NCBI RefSeq assembly: GCF_901709675.1
Contig: NC_051101.1
Coordinates: 6,344,501-6,408,500, forward strand
Direction of reading: 5' to 3'
Length of the DNA stretch: 64,000 nt
Origin: Syngnathus acus
Lineage: Eukaryota > Chordata > Actinopteri > Syngnathiformes > Syngnathidae
Under the pieces are notes generated by a model that ran no database searches, was not told where the DNA came from, and saw nothing but the letters and a program-made list of their open reading frames with translations. Below, piece by piece: positions 28,002-38,600 of the stretch (the stretch's first letter is position 1; each line of letters starts with the position of its first letter). Both the position numbers and the translations under genes were made by a program.

Positions 28002-29377
28002 ATGTTTTTTGACTCTTCTGCATATAGAAATGCTCTAACGACTTGTTGGAACTTCCAAACTTATATGATGCAGGTAAGACACAAAATCAACATCTCAATC
28101 TTAATATAAAAAAAAATCGTGACAAGTTAAGTCACCAGAAATGAAGGTCTTTTGTTTGTTTCTCCTCATTAGATTGGACTGTTGACAGAACTTTTGCGAC
28201 TTCAACAGAACAACCTAATCCCACCTGAGGTAACTACTGAAACAATGACTGAACTTCTGGTGGAAGAGACCAATAAATATCTCAAAATAAAGTAAGTGAG
28301 ATGGCACCTAAACTTTACCCATGTTGACATGATTCATTGTAACAAAGAAACAAAAAGTCCAACCAACCAAACAAACATGTTCTTGCATTTGCAGGCTTTG
28401 GGAGTTTGAAGTTGAAGAATGTTTTGAGGCTTATGCCAAATTGGTAAGATTATGCAATCTTGAAAAACATTGGTAATTTATGCAGTTAACAGAATGTTTA
28501 GATCATTCTGCAATCTTCTCTTTTCAGACATTTGAGGTGAACACCAGCATGAGGATGCGAGACATTGAGTTTGAAGCGAGGAGGCTCCTGGACTCTCCTG
28601 AGATGGTCCCTCCTCAGTTAAAGTCAGTGTCTCTTGATGCACATTCATTATCTGTTCAAGCACATCATTTGTGCAGTAAACATACTAAGACACCATTTTA
28701 TGATTATCACCCCCAGACATCCTGAGATTATCAACAAAGCTCAGCAGTTGGCTGGGAACTTGAAGCAGCAGGATGCTACTTGCGCCAAGATCTGGACACT
28801 GCATGAGATAGTGATAGAGGTGCTTCCAAAGGTCCTGCAGGGCTTCTGGTTCTCTCCACCGAAACCCCATTTTAGCATGCCATCCCTGTATCTCAGCAAA
28901 ATGGCTGTCGGGGTGACGCAGGCTGTCCTGGATTTTATCTCCTTACCATTTTCCATGAATATCTATATCCACTTTTCCAAGCTCATGAGAGACAATGTGG
29001 TCCTGTCTATCAAGGATAAAGTGAGTCAACTTTTCCCGTTGGATGAGCAAGCAAATACCAATCCTGGCTTTCAACCAGAATTGCTTAAGACAATCACACA
29101 TGTCGCAGTGAGGGAAATCTGCCTGCTTTCTCCTTTCTTCACTCCTTTTTTACCTACCCCATCTGTACCATTTCATGACTACTCCTCAAGCACTGTTTTA
29201 CCATTATATGATGAAGACCTGAGCGATGAGCTCATCGAAGAACCAAATTCAGCTCAATCAACTTTAGCTCTTCTCCTGTCAAGTGAAGAAAGTGATATTG
29301 AGGAGGAAAATACCACAAATGAGACGACAATCAATATAGTTTCTACCTGGTTGAGAAAAAAAATCTGCTGCTGCTGA
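28002..29377 (+). CDS. Unrecognised multi-exon protein-coding gene (331 codons)
   Basis: Five exons with good splice sites and continuous phase: 28002-28073, 28173-28291, 28395-28443, 28528-28622 and 28717-29377. Read from the ATG at 28002 they give 331 residues and a TGA stop. That ATG directly follows an AG, so 28002 may instead be a splice acceptor (an alternative acceptor ends at 28027) and more exons could lie upstream. The product is soluble-looking and largely helical: exon 2 reads TELLRLQQNN, exons 3-4 are acidic and charged, and exon 5 has hydrophobic helices such as ICLLSPFFTPFL. The C-terminus is acidic (SSEESDIEEEN) and ends in a cysteine triplet. A possible internal donor (AAA|GTGAGT at 29019) could give a shorter form. 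I do not recognise the family, and no function is proposed. Phase continuity over four introns makes a real gene likely. Confidence 0.7.
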
Positions 29378-29690
29378 CTATTTGTCTGTGCACATTGAAG
29401 AAAGAAGTTTTGTTCATTTGTCTTTAGCTCTTCTCCTGTGAAGTGAAGAAAAATCATGTTAGGCAGGATAGTCTCACAAAGAAGACAAGCAAATATAGGG
29501 TGCGTTGAGAAATTCATTCTGACACCTGAGAATGGGTTTGTTCGGAGAGGCGAAGTGCACCGTGTCCCCCGGGGGAATGTCGAGTGGGTGCACAGGCACT
29601 TCGTTTTTGGTTGAGTACGCATGCTCGGCGTGATGCGAGTGCACCCATATTTTGTACCTGGTTGAGGAAAAAAACAAACCTACTGATTAC
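29262..29690 (+). repeat. Degenerate direct duplication of the 28-kb gene's 3' end, interrupted by an insertion
   Basis: The segment CTTTAGCTCTTCTCCTGT.AAGTGAAGAAA at 29262 recurs at 29422. The copies then run in parallel to TACCTGGTTGAG.AAAAAAA (29343 and 29656). The second copy is noncoding as it stands and is split by the insertion at 29498-29646. Confidence 0.7.
29498..29646. mobile_element. Small palindromic insertion (MITE-like, 149 bp)
   Basis: The insertion is bounded by inverted GGGTGC / GCACCC and has an inner inverted pair, CGAAGTGC / GCACTTCG. Its ends are fixed by comparison with the uninterrupted duplicate at 29262. It is GC-rich unlike its surroundings. Any target duplication is at most about 3 bp (ATA). 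The family is unknown. Confidence 0.5.
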
Positions 29691-29781
29691 TGTCCTGTTA
29701 ATTCAATGCATTCAAATTCATGACATTTATTCATTCATTATGCGCCTAGGCGAACCTTCTTTTCTTTTGGTTATTTCCTAG

Positions 29782-30109
29782 ATTATAAAGCGCAGGTAGA
29801 AGACAGTGTTTGCAGCATTGTGTGCCATTGTCGGAGGGAACGCCGCCAACTCAGCCAATTGAAGCGGTCCAGAGAAAGCTGCACGGTCTTCAGGTCATTT
29901 AGATGCAGGAGATCAGCGCGCAAAGTCCATTTAAAAGGAACTGCTAGATCTCCACTATTGGATGATGTAAAGTTGGCCACAGTGAATGGGCACTTAATTC
30001 TAGATCGCCTTCCATCCTTGCTCGTGTGTCCATGTGTGCCAATGCACCACTTATTGGAGTCAGATCAAATAGAGAGAAATTCTCTAATACCATTAAAATA
30101 TATTTGATA
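29782..30109 (+). other. Candidate additional 3' exon encoding a basic peptide
   Basis: After an acceptor (TTGGTTATTTCCTAG) a frame of about 109 codons stays open to TGA at 30107-30109. It begins DYKAQVEDSVCSIVCHCRRE and is rich in Arg, Ser and Cys. It needs a one-base phase from an upstream exon. A donor such as CAA|GTGAAG at about 29281 would supply that phase, but this is not compelling. It could be an alternative last exon of the 28-kb gene or chance. Confidence 0.25.
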
Positions 30110-31689
30110 TAACAACTATAAAATGTGGTTTGTTTATTTTTAAAAGATAATTTTCCCTTCAGTCGATTAAGAAAAAAATGATTGCCAGCTCCTTGTTGGG
30201 GTTTTGTATTATGTTTCTGGTTGTATTTTTATTGGTGAAGATGAATTGTGACCTGCCAAGACAGTTCACTCAAACATTTAAGCAGATCAATACAAATCCA
30301 GTGTCAGAATGAATGGATCTAAAATTGGCACTTCATTTGGCATGTGATCCAATTTCTATCCAGCAAACTGTACGTGTGTGAGGCAACAATAGATTCCACT
30401 TTCCTCGGTGTGCTCACAGATATTGCATTAAGGAAAACTCAATTTAAATAATCTCATCCAGCTATCATTTAAGAATTCGGTTCTGAATGTTGTGACCTTT
30501 TAAAAGCATTCAGAAGTGCAGCAGTAAAGACATGTTGGGATTAGGCTGCATCGCCATGCACTGCAATTGGATATATAGTACGCAACATTTAATCAGCATC
30601 ATATAGAATTTGAGGTAAACACTGCGAGGATGATAATACACAAACACTCAATCAGAAACATTCCCACACAACCACAGATGAATCCCATGAGTGAAGGGGA
30701 TTAATAGAGAAAATCTGCTATCCTCCAACATTGCGGTTAAGAGTGGTTTCAAGGCTGTTGTTAAGCTTGAAAATACCTCCAAACTGTCAGTGAGAGGATA
30801 ATGTGATTCTCTAGAGCCTTACAATAGCATCAAATGCCATCCACTCAAGTTCCATACCACCGCCAAACATTCTTGGAAAGGACCGGAGCCAGTCCCATCT
30901 GATTTAGTAAAACCCGAAGCCAGATTTGAAATTAAAACCTCCTTGGTGAGAAGCAGCAGTGCGACCTACAAACTGCCAAATGCACACTAATTGGTAATGT
31001 TGTATAGAAAGGTCCACAGATTTAAAAAAATACAAATTGAAAGTAATCCTTTTATCAATTTAAAAATGTTTCATCCTTGGTGGGCAATTAAACAAACAAA
31101 AAAAACTATAAGAAGTTGTATTGGAGGTTTTGCATTATGGAAATTAGTCACATGCCTGAAAATTAGCAACCCTTATTAGCATATTTGTTATTGTTTCATT
31201 TGTTTCCCAACACAATTTAATGTTTCTCTTCAGACTTTAAGATGATGCCTAGTTTCAGTGGGATCTTAATTATGGTGGTGCTCTGACCAGCATCTGAATT
31301 TCTCAAAGCTTTCCTTGGAACGTTATTATAATCCATCAGTTTCTAATCAATAATGGCTTTAAAGCACAAAATAGAATAGTTATACCGCCCAATATTCTTT
31401 ATATTCAAGTGACTATAAACCTCTGAGCCATACTTCTTATTAACAGTGACAAACCACTGAACGCAGTACAAATTGCTTGCTGTGACTTTTTTACACAGTG
31501 ACCTTTAATACAGTATATCCTCTATACTCTATGACATTCACATAAGACAATCTGGTGTTTGTGTTTCATTAAAAGTATTATGTAACTACTTCTGTGAGGG
31601 ATTTCTTGTTATCACTGACACGGAAAAGTGCTTTGAATACATTACCCTGACTGATTTTTAGTGCATGTTTCATCTGTAATTTAAGAAAC
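30110..31689. other. Intergenic, nothing recognised
   Basis: AT-rich sequence with no supported gene, RNA or repeat. Open frames here are short and lack protein character. Confidence 0.6.
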
Positions 31690-32650
31690 CATCCATCCAT
31701 TTCATTACCCCACTAATCTGGGGTCTGGTTGACGGGGCAGTGGTTGAAACGGAAATACCTGACTGCAGATGCTGTAACCAATCAGCCTTTCGATCTCCTG
31801 CTTTATTCATCCCTCTCTCGTAAACAAGGTCGCAAGATAAAAACACCTCTGCTTCGGACAGGATCTCTAACCCAGCAACCTTTTGGAGAACCACTACCTC
31901 AGATCTGAACTACATCTATCTGCAAAAGACAAGGACATAATGCCGAGGTCACCAAACTAGACGCCTGAATCCCTCGATGGCATCTCGAAATTCTGTCAGT
32001 AAAGGTAATGAACAGACTCTGTGACAAAAAGGCAGTCTTGTCAGAGTTCTACACTCACTGGAAATAAATGTGACTTATGGCCACAAATGTGGATCAAACT
32101 CTGACACGCGTCGCACAGGGACCAATCACTCCTTATTAGTAGGACCGATACTCCATTCTTCAGTAGTCCTCACCACATGACTGTCCAAGGGACACAGTTG
32201 AACACCTCCAAGTCCACAAAGCACATATAGACCTTTTGGGCTTACGATAACTGGTCCAGTGTTCCACGGCTAGGACAAAACCGACTGCTAGTCCTGAGAT
32301 TCAGATTCCTGATGGATGTCCCTCTCCAGCACCCATGAATAGATCTGACTCGTGATATTCCTATAGTTGGAACACACCCTCCAGACAGCCACCATGGTCT
32401 TCCCATCCAGATGGTCTGTCCCCAATGTCCACACAATGTTCCAGGGGCGTGTCACCAGGACAGCCCCACATCATCCAGAACTTCGAGAGCTGCGACTTCA
32501 ACTGTAGCAAGAGGCTAGCCAGCCTCAGAGTCCAAATAGGAAGGCACATCGATGGAATTGAGCAAGTCTATTCTACCCATCGACTCACAACATCCTGAGT
32601 TGAGGTCAGCAGTACCCAGTCTCCGCTACACACAACATCAATGATGCACT
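31690..32650 (-). mobile_element. Decayed non-LTR retrotransposon (LINE), reverse-transcriptase region
   Basis: On the minus strand, near 32180-32230, a frame reads YMCFVDLEVFNCVPW. This is a decayed form of the common fish LINE reverse-transcriptase motif CFVDLEKAFDRVP. Neighbouring stretches also match the usual layout (TGTTCCACGGCTAGGAC, TTGGAACACACCCTCC, GTGTCACCAGGACAGCCCCA). Frames are broken throughout, so it is a fossil. Confidence 0.75.
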
Positions 32651-32979
32651 GCTTCCTTTTGTGATGCCAGACGGTGGACCAGAATTTTCCGTGGCCTCAC
32701 CAAACTCTCATGCCGGATATCTTGTGTCAATGCCCATCAAAGCTTACCCTGCCAGTAGCCTTCAACTGCCTCCGCAGTTTCTTCTACTCACGCACTTTCA
32801 TATCTCACCATATATTTCCTACGAGAGCATCGAATACTCCCAGCAGAGCATGAGAGTCTCCAGCAGGAGTACTCTGCAGCAACAGTCATGACACATTGCT
32901 CTCTCAAAAGCAGAGGGAGGCTACCCTCCAGTCAACATGAGTGGAGCAACACATCGACTAGCTTCTACTCATCAGAGTG

Positions 32980-33070
32980 GTGGATTAGCTGGAAGCCTAT
33001 TCCATCTGATTTTGGAGTAGAGGCACGCTGCAGGCTGGACTTGTTTCCAGCCAGTCACAGGGCCAACAAA
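32980..33070 (-). repeat. L2/SINE-like fragment, minus orientation
   Basis: The plus-strand text GAAGCCTATTCCATCTGATT through CAGCCAGTCACAGGGCCAA is the reverse of the usual fish L2 3' segment (CCCTGTGATTGGCTGGCGAC onwards). It is diverged. Confidence 0.5.
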
Positions 33071-33627
33071 AATATAAACGCAAAACTTTTCATAAATATC
33101 TGAGCTCAAAGATCTAAGCATTTTGTTATGTACACAAAATGCATATCTTTCAAATATTGCAAACAAATCTGTCTAAATTTGTGTAAGCTGACAATCCAAA
33201 TACCTCACAAATGTGCCATATTAAGATGCTGATAAATTATGAATTGAGTTACTAGCTTGGTCACGGAATGAAAAAAAGCTCTGAGTCAAGGTAGCACTGT
33301 AATTGTTGTCTAGCAATCACAAATGCTCTTGGAGGGCATTTAAAGCCCTCAAGCTGTAGCTTTCCATCTTGTTCTTTTGACCGTGGCTATTGCATGTGAC
33401 AAATGTGTCTGCTCTCTTTGCTTGCTTTTTCTCTTTTATGATAATGGTTGGATTTACTAACCTGCCTGCCCCACTGTCTCCTATATGTTTACTACCTGGT
33501 CAGTGGTGACTCCTCTTAAAAGAGCCGATGTCCTCTCATCACCGTGTTGTTGAAAGTGGAGGGAGGTGGGCGGTGCAGTGGGAGAGCTACGTGTTGCTGC
33601 GCAGCAACAGATAGAAACGAGATGTTG

Positions 33628-33630
<3 letters not shown>

Positions 33631-33669
<39 letters not shown>

Positions 33670-33674
33670 GAGAA
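33631..33674. repeat. (GA)n microsatellite in the kcns2 5' region
   Basis: A purine run of AGAG repeats just upstream of, or within, the kcns2 first exon. GA/CT tracts are common near vertebrate promoters, and this one may vary in length between individuals. Confidence 0.9.
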
Positions 33675-33699
33675 AGCCAGAGTGAGTGAGAAAGCAAGA

Positions 33700-34070
33700 G
33701 AGAGGGGGATGGAATAGAGCGAGCCAGAGAGAGGAATCCCCCTGTTCAAACAAAAGCAGTTGTCAGGGCGTGTGTCTGCCTGCATGCGCTCATAGTCCAG
33801 ACCTATCCGAGGCTGTGATGCTGCAAGCACAGACGGACTATTTTCTTGCCTATTTGAGAAAGGAGTGTCAGTTCTTTTTGTATGGCTGCATCTTCACATG
33901 TGGCATCACTCCCCTTTGGAGGAGTTCATCCCAATCAACGTGACTGAGACGCGCCTGCAGTTTTCCAGGAAATACATGTTCATTTGTGCAATCTAGGGGG
34001 ACAACTTGGCCACAAATTGACAGGATGCCATCAGTGGAATCATCTGTCGGGATTTGGTGAGCCGGTTGCG
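33700..34070 (+). other. kcns2 noncoding first exon (5' UTR; start uncertain)
   Basis: A consensus donor (TTGCG|GTAAGT) at 34070/34071 pairs with the acceptor GTGCTCAG ending at 34248, which lies two bases before the kcns2 ATG. Sequence before the donor is thus probably 5' UTR. Its start is not defined. It carries several upstream ATGs, at 33784, 33818, 33977 and 34025, each closed by an in-frame stop before the donor. Confidence 0.6.
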
Positions 34071-34250
34071 GTAAGTTCTTTGTTTCAGTGTTTGCTTCTA
34101 ATTCTTGTGAATGCGTGTGAGGGGAACACGTGGTTGTACCGTAAATAGATGGTGGTTAATTACAAAGCACAAGCCAGCAAATAGTTCACTTACATCAATG
34201 TTTCTATTGAGACTTTTTTCTTGGATTTTTCTTTGTGTGCGTGCTCAGAT

Positions 34251-35690
34251 ATGACGGGTCAGGCCCTGAGGGAACCTGGTGGCAGGGCTCCCGCAGGGGA
34301 CAGTGCCGCTATCCGCATCAACGTGGGTGGCTTCAAGAAGCGTCTCCACACAGACACGCTGTCTCGGTTTCCGGAGACACGGCTGGCGCGTCTTCTCCAA
34401 TGCCGCTCCAAGGAGTCCATATTGGAGCTGTGCGACGACTATGATGACGCAGAAAAAGAGTTTTACTTTGACAGGAACCCCACACTTTTCCCCTACGTGT
34501 TGAATTTCTACAACACGGGCCGGCTGCATGTCATGGCCGAGCTGTGCATCTTCTCTTTCAGCCAGGAGATCGAGTACTGGGGCATTAACGAGTTCTTTCT
34601 CGACTCCTGCTGCAGTGGCTCCTACCACTGCCGGAAAATGAATCAAGACCGGGAAGAGTGGGAGGACAGGAGTGACGAAGGAAGCACCACTTCCTCGTTT
34701 GACGAGCTGTTGGAGTTCTACAATGACGCCACTAAATTTGACAAGCAGCCGCTGGGGAGCATCCGCAGGCGCATTTGGTTGATATTGGACAACCCAGGCT
34801 ACTCTGTGGCCAGCCGCGTGATCAGCATCTTCTCCATCCTGGTGGTGCTTGGCTCCATCGCCACTATGTGCATGAACAGCATGAGTGAGTTCAGCCTCTT
34901 AGACGCCGAGGGGCAGCCCAAGGAAGACCTGCGCTTTGAGATCGTGGAACACTTAGGCATCGCCTGGTTCACACTGGAACTGCTGGCCAGGTTCGCAGTG
35001 GCCCCGGACCTTGTGCACTTCTTCGAGCTCCCGTTGAACGTGATCGACTTGGTGTCCATACTTCCCTTTTACTTGACGCTCGTCATCAACCTGGTGGTGG
35101 AGAGCAGCCCGGCGCTGGCCAACCTAGGCCGCGTTGCTCAAGTGCTGAGGCTCATGAGGATTTTCCGCATTCTGAAGCTGGCGCGCCACTCGACCGGGCT
35201 GCGCTCCCTGGGGGCCACCTTGAGAAACAGCTACAAGGAGGTTGGCTTGCTGCTTCTCTATCTCGCGGTCGGAGTGTCTTTCTTCTCTGTCATGGCGTAC
35301 ACGGTCGAGAAAGAAGACAGCGAGGACCTGTCCACCATCCCAGCGTGCTGGTGGTGGGCCACGGTGAGCATGACCACCGTGGGCTACGGAGACGTGGTAC
35401 CCTTGTCCATTGCGGGCAAGCTGACAGCCTCGGCCTGCATTCTGGCGGGAATCTTAGTCGTAGTGCTTCCGATCACACTCATTTTTAATAAATTCTCCCT
35501 GTTTTACAAGAGACAAAAACAACTGGAGATCGCAATGCGAAGCTGTGACTTTGACGAAGGTATCAAAGAGGTCCCCTCGGTCAATTTGAGGAACTATTAT
35601 GCGCACAAAGTCAAGTCTCTTATGGCCAGCTTGTCAAACATGAGCCGGAGTTCACCCAGTGAGCACAGTCTGAATGAGTCAATACACTGA
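34251..35690 (+). CDS. kcns2: Potassium voltage-gated channel modifier subfamily S member 2 (Kv9.2)
   Basis: A single coding exon gives 479 residues, close to the 477 of human KCNS2. Kv9 subunits are electrically silent alone; they join Kv2 subunits in the plasma membrane and alter gating. The T1 tetramerisation domain spans about residues 20-125 (RINVGGF, FYFDRNP, EIEYWGINEFF). Six membrane segments follow: S1 about 188-208, S2 234-254, S3 260-282, S4 294-315 with RVAQVLRLMRIFRILKLAR, S5 331-351 and S6 389-412. The selectivity filter is TTVGYGD, with GYGD at 378-381. S6 has VVLPITLIF: the second proline of the PXP hinge of Kv1-4 is replaced by Thr409, as in silent Kv subunits. The C-terminus (MRSCDFDEG, EVPSVNLR, YYAHKVKSLMASL, MSRSSPSE) matches KCNS2 rather than KCNS1 or KCNS3. 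The ATG at 34251 sits two bases after the splice acceptor; the frame is open further upstream, but that part is intron. Confidence 0.98.
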   Translation: MTGQALREPGGRAPAGDSAAIRINVGGFKKRLHTDTLSRFPETRLARLLQCRSKESILELCDDYDDAEKEFYFDRNPTLFPYVLNFYNTGRLHVMAELCIFSFSQEIEYWGINEFFLDSCCSGSYHCRKMNQDREEWEDRSDEGSTTSSFDELLEFYNDATKFDKQPLGSIRRRIWLILDNPGYSVASRVISIFSILVVLGSIATMCMNSMSEFSLLDAEGQPKEDLRFEIVEHLGIAWFTLELLARFAVAPDLVHFFELPLNVIDLVSILPFYLTLVINLVVESSPALANLGRVAQVLRLMRIFRILKLARHSTGLRSLGATLRNSYKEVGLLLLYLAVGVSFFSVMAYTVEKEDSEDLSTIPACWWWATVSMTTVGYGDVVPLSIAGKLTASACILAGILVVVLPITLIFNKFSLFYKRQKQLEIAMRSCDFDEGIKEVPSVNLRNYYAHKVKSLMASLSNMSRSSPSEHSLNESIH

Positions 35691-36005
35691 GGGTGGTCCT
35701 TTGGGCACTGGCCCACGTACCGAAGCATCTGGCGTTAAAGCCCTATCAACTTCCATCATGTGGGACACAGGGTTGTGGGAAATTAGAAACACTTTCCATG
35801 GCAAGTTGGATGTGTTTTGCAATTGTAGAGTGATGAACTGGAAATTTGGGGTACTGACCATGAATTTCATGCAGTTATAACAAAGAACGTTTTGTTTTAG
35901 ATGTTTTCTTTATTTGATGCTTTATAGAAAATTGTTTTGTTACTGCAGCTCATATGTTAAAAAAAACAAAAGTAACATTATATAATATGAAGGCAGCACA
36001 TTGAT
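35691..36005 (+). other. kcns2 3' UTR (proximal part)
   Basis: Sequence following the TGA stop. No AATAAA is obvious in the first few hundred bases, so the end of the transcript cannot be placed. Confidence 0.4.
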
Positions 36006-36250
36006 CTAGGGGGCCGGCCCAGAGTTCTGAGATTTTAAATCTGAATCTCAGATTCGGTCTTTCTGTGTGGAATTTGCATGTTTTTCGTGTGTACTCTGGC
36101 CTCCGTATATGCAGGGCAGAGTAAATTAAATAGAAAATCTAAATTGTCTATAGGTGAGAATGAGTTTTAATCGTTATTTCTGTGCCTTGTGAGTGTCTGC
36201 TGATCATCTAGCCCAAAGCCAGCTGTGATAAGCTCATGAACACCAGTAAC
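36006..36250 (+). repeat. Decayed L2/SINE-type fragment
   Basis: It contains diverged forms of the fish LINE2/SINE 3' module in order: TGTGTGGAATTTGCATGTTT, ACTCTGGCCTCCGTATATGC, TCTAAATTGTCTATAGGTGA, GCCTTGTGAGTGTCTGCTGA and CCAGCTGTGATAAGCTCATG. Confidence 0.65.
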
Positions 36251-38290
36251 CTTAGGAGAAAAAGTGGGATGTAAATGAATGCATTTCAAACAATCATCTT
36301 GAATACTTTGTTTTAGATATTTTATATGTATTTATTTTTTTACATATTATCAATTCTTTGTAGGAAATGTCTTTGTTGCAGCAGCCACACAGTAGTATGC
36401 ATAAAAGTGGTGTCAAAATGCAAAGTAAAATATGCTTATATACAATTCTGTAAAATCTGTAACTGTCAAAAATCAGACCAGGCAATGATGTACTCACATT
36501 CTGAAAACAAGTCAAGGCTATTTTATCTCTGGAAAAAAAAAAAACTGAAACGGATTATCACGTTTTTAAATTTATTTCAATTCAGGGATAGATTTGCACC
36601 CGTTTAAGTCAGGTGGTTTTAAATAGGTTTCAAAGACATCATTTGTGTGGATAAGTACAAAAAAAAAAATACATTCATGCTAACAGATACCCTAATTTTC
36701 AGTTTATTCAAGTGATTTGTTCTCAATGCCCATGTCTTTCCATGGAAAGTATTCAACTTGGAGTTTTGCAACCTTTCCTACTCTTCTCTGTAGCTGCGTG
36801 CAATAATCTTCGTGTCAGTTCTCAGTGGAAATAACAGAAAATTTAGTGGCGTCTGAGTATATCATCTCACCGTGGAGAAACAGTGTTTGACAAAAACATT
36901 CAATGAAAAAGACTGAGAATGCCGTGGTCGTTTTTGGTCAGTATATGTAGTCCAGCCTTCACCTACTTGTTGTTAAATCTGAAGTGCACTGTAAAAGGTG
37001 TGATTTTAGGAAGAGTCAAACTTGACATTGTGGTTTTGCAACATGGTTACTTCAGATGTCTGTCATGCAAAGTGAATTAAACAAAAGAACTATGTTAATT
37101 GTTTTTTGTTTTTCTTCATGTAGATTATGTTTAGCCTAGTGGTACTTATTAATCTAAGACGAACAGATGGACATTTGCATTGTTCTATATACGTAGTTCA
37201 GGGATGGCACTACACTAGGTACTATCACTCGATGAGAAATCTGTGTTGGTCCAAGTTAAGCCCCTCCAGCACATTATTTCATATTCTAAAATATATTTCC
37301 AAGTTACTTCCTCAGCTCCTTTATCTTTTTGTCAAGTCTCCCTATCGCCCTAGGAGTGAAACAAATCCTGGAGCTGTGCTTGGAGCTGAATGAGTAAAAT
37401 GCTCAGATACAAATAATTCATACTGTCCACAAGCAGGTTTGGGTTTGAATCTGAATGTTTGGGTTTGAATCTTAGTTCAGACATGTTTAGGTCACGTTAG
37501 GTTAAAAGTCAGATGGAACAGGCAGAAATACTAAACAATACAGCTTCCCAACTGAAATAATGGGATATTAATGGATGAGATTTTGAATACCACATTAAAG
37601 GTAGTTGCAAAAAAAATAATCTGTTGGTTGGCCCAGAGGACCATTAGAAGGTCATCAAGCTTCCTTGCAGCTGGCACAGGCTGAACTCCTGATTACTAGT
37701 TCAGGAAAATGAGGGGATCGGTCCAATGTCATCCAAATATAAGTGTATGTAGGTCACTGGTACTCCTGAGGACGAAGATGGAAACGTCTCACCCCTCCCT
37801 TCTCCCCTTTGGTTTGTCTGCACCATTATCCTCTGACAGTAGCGACAGTTAAGAAGAGAGCTTAGCACTTGTTTGACAGTTGGCACACAGCTAAAGTAGA
37901 CTACACATAATTGGGTCTAATATGAGCCTGTTCCCCCTTCTGATCAAAGTCAACAAAGGCCCCATTATCAGATGTCTATCAAAGATTATTGTGATTATTT
38001 ATCCTGTGGTATTTACGGTCACAAATCCTGATACGTGTGGTCAACACCAACAATGGGCACAAAACAGGAGCCAATTAGGGAACCCTCTGAAGCTTGGACT
38101 GTTGCCACATACAAAAGGAGAGTGTTTGTACTGTATATATTGTGCGTGTATCATATGTGCGACTTCACCTCAGTCATTCAGCACGACAACAAAAAAACAA
38201 GAGAGGAGTTTTCAGGGAATAGGCAGATCGTTGCAGCGTCTGCAGTGGTGTGGACTCTGTATTTATCGGTAGGAATGAAGAAGCTGACCT
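36251..38290. other. Intergenic, nothing recognised
   Basis: AT-rich sequence. A short tandem pair of GTTTGGGTTTGAATCT lies at about 37437-37475. No gene, structural RNA or further mobile element is supported. Confidence 0.55.
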
Positions 38291-38600
38291 GAAAGGCGGG
38301 TTGAGCTACGTTCCTACCGTCATGGGCTGTGGGTCAAGAGTGAAAGAACAAGATCCCAGATAAAAGTGGCCGAGATTAGTTTCTTCTGCAGGGTCTCCGG
38401 GCCCCCACTTAGAGATATGGTGAGAAGCTCGGTCATCCGGGAGGGACTCGGAGTTGAGCCGCTGCTCGATTAAGATTCTCGGGTATCTGGTTAGGATGCC
38501 GCCGAGACGCCTGCCTCACTGATGATGTGTTCCGAGCATGTCTCGCAGGCATGTGGCCCCGGGGACCAGCCAGGACACACTAGACACTATATTGCCAAAT
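38291..38600 (+). mobile_element. LINE fragment (C-terminal part of the reverse-transcriptase ORF)
   Basis: The run GGTTGAGCTACGTTCCTACC, GTGAAAGAACAAGATCCCAG, GGTGAGAAGCTCGGTCATCC, GGATGCCGCCGAGACGCCTG and ATGTGGCCCCGGGGACCAGC follows the well-known order of the distal part of a fish non-LTR element coding for LGVEPLLL..RWFGHLVRMPPGRLPGEVF. Frames are broken. It is opposite in orientation to the fossil at 31690-32650. Confidence 0.8.

Noticed and set aside
32242-32549. Two overlapping minus-strand frames of 62-64 codons
   Set aside because: They lie in the decayed LINE and read out of the reverse-transcriptase frame.
33481-33830. Leu/Ser-rich minus-strand frames
   Set aside because: They are translations of the (GA)n microsatellite.
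34245-34646. 133-codon frame antisense to kcns2
   Set aside because: It is a shadow of the strongly coding kcns2 exon on the other strand.
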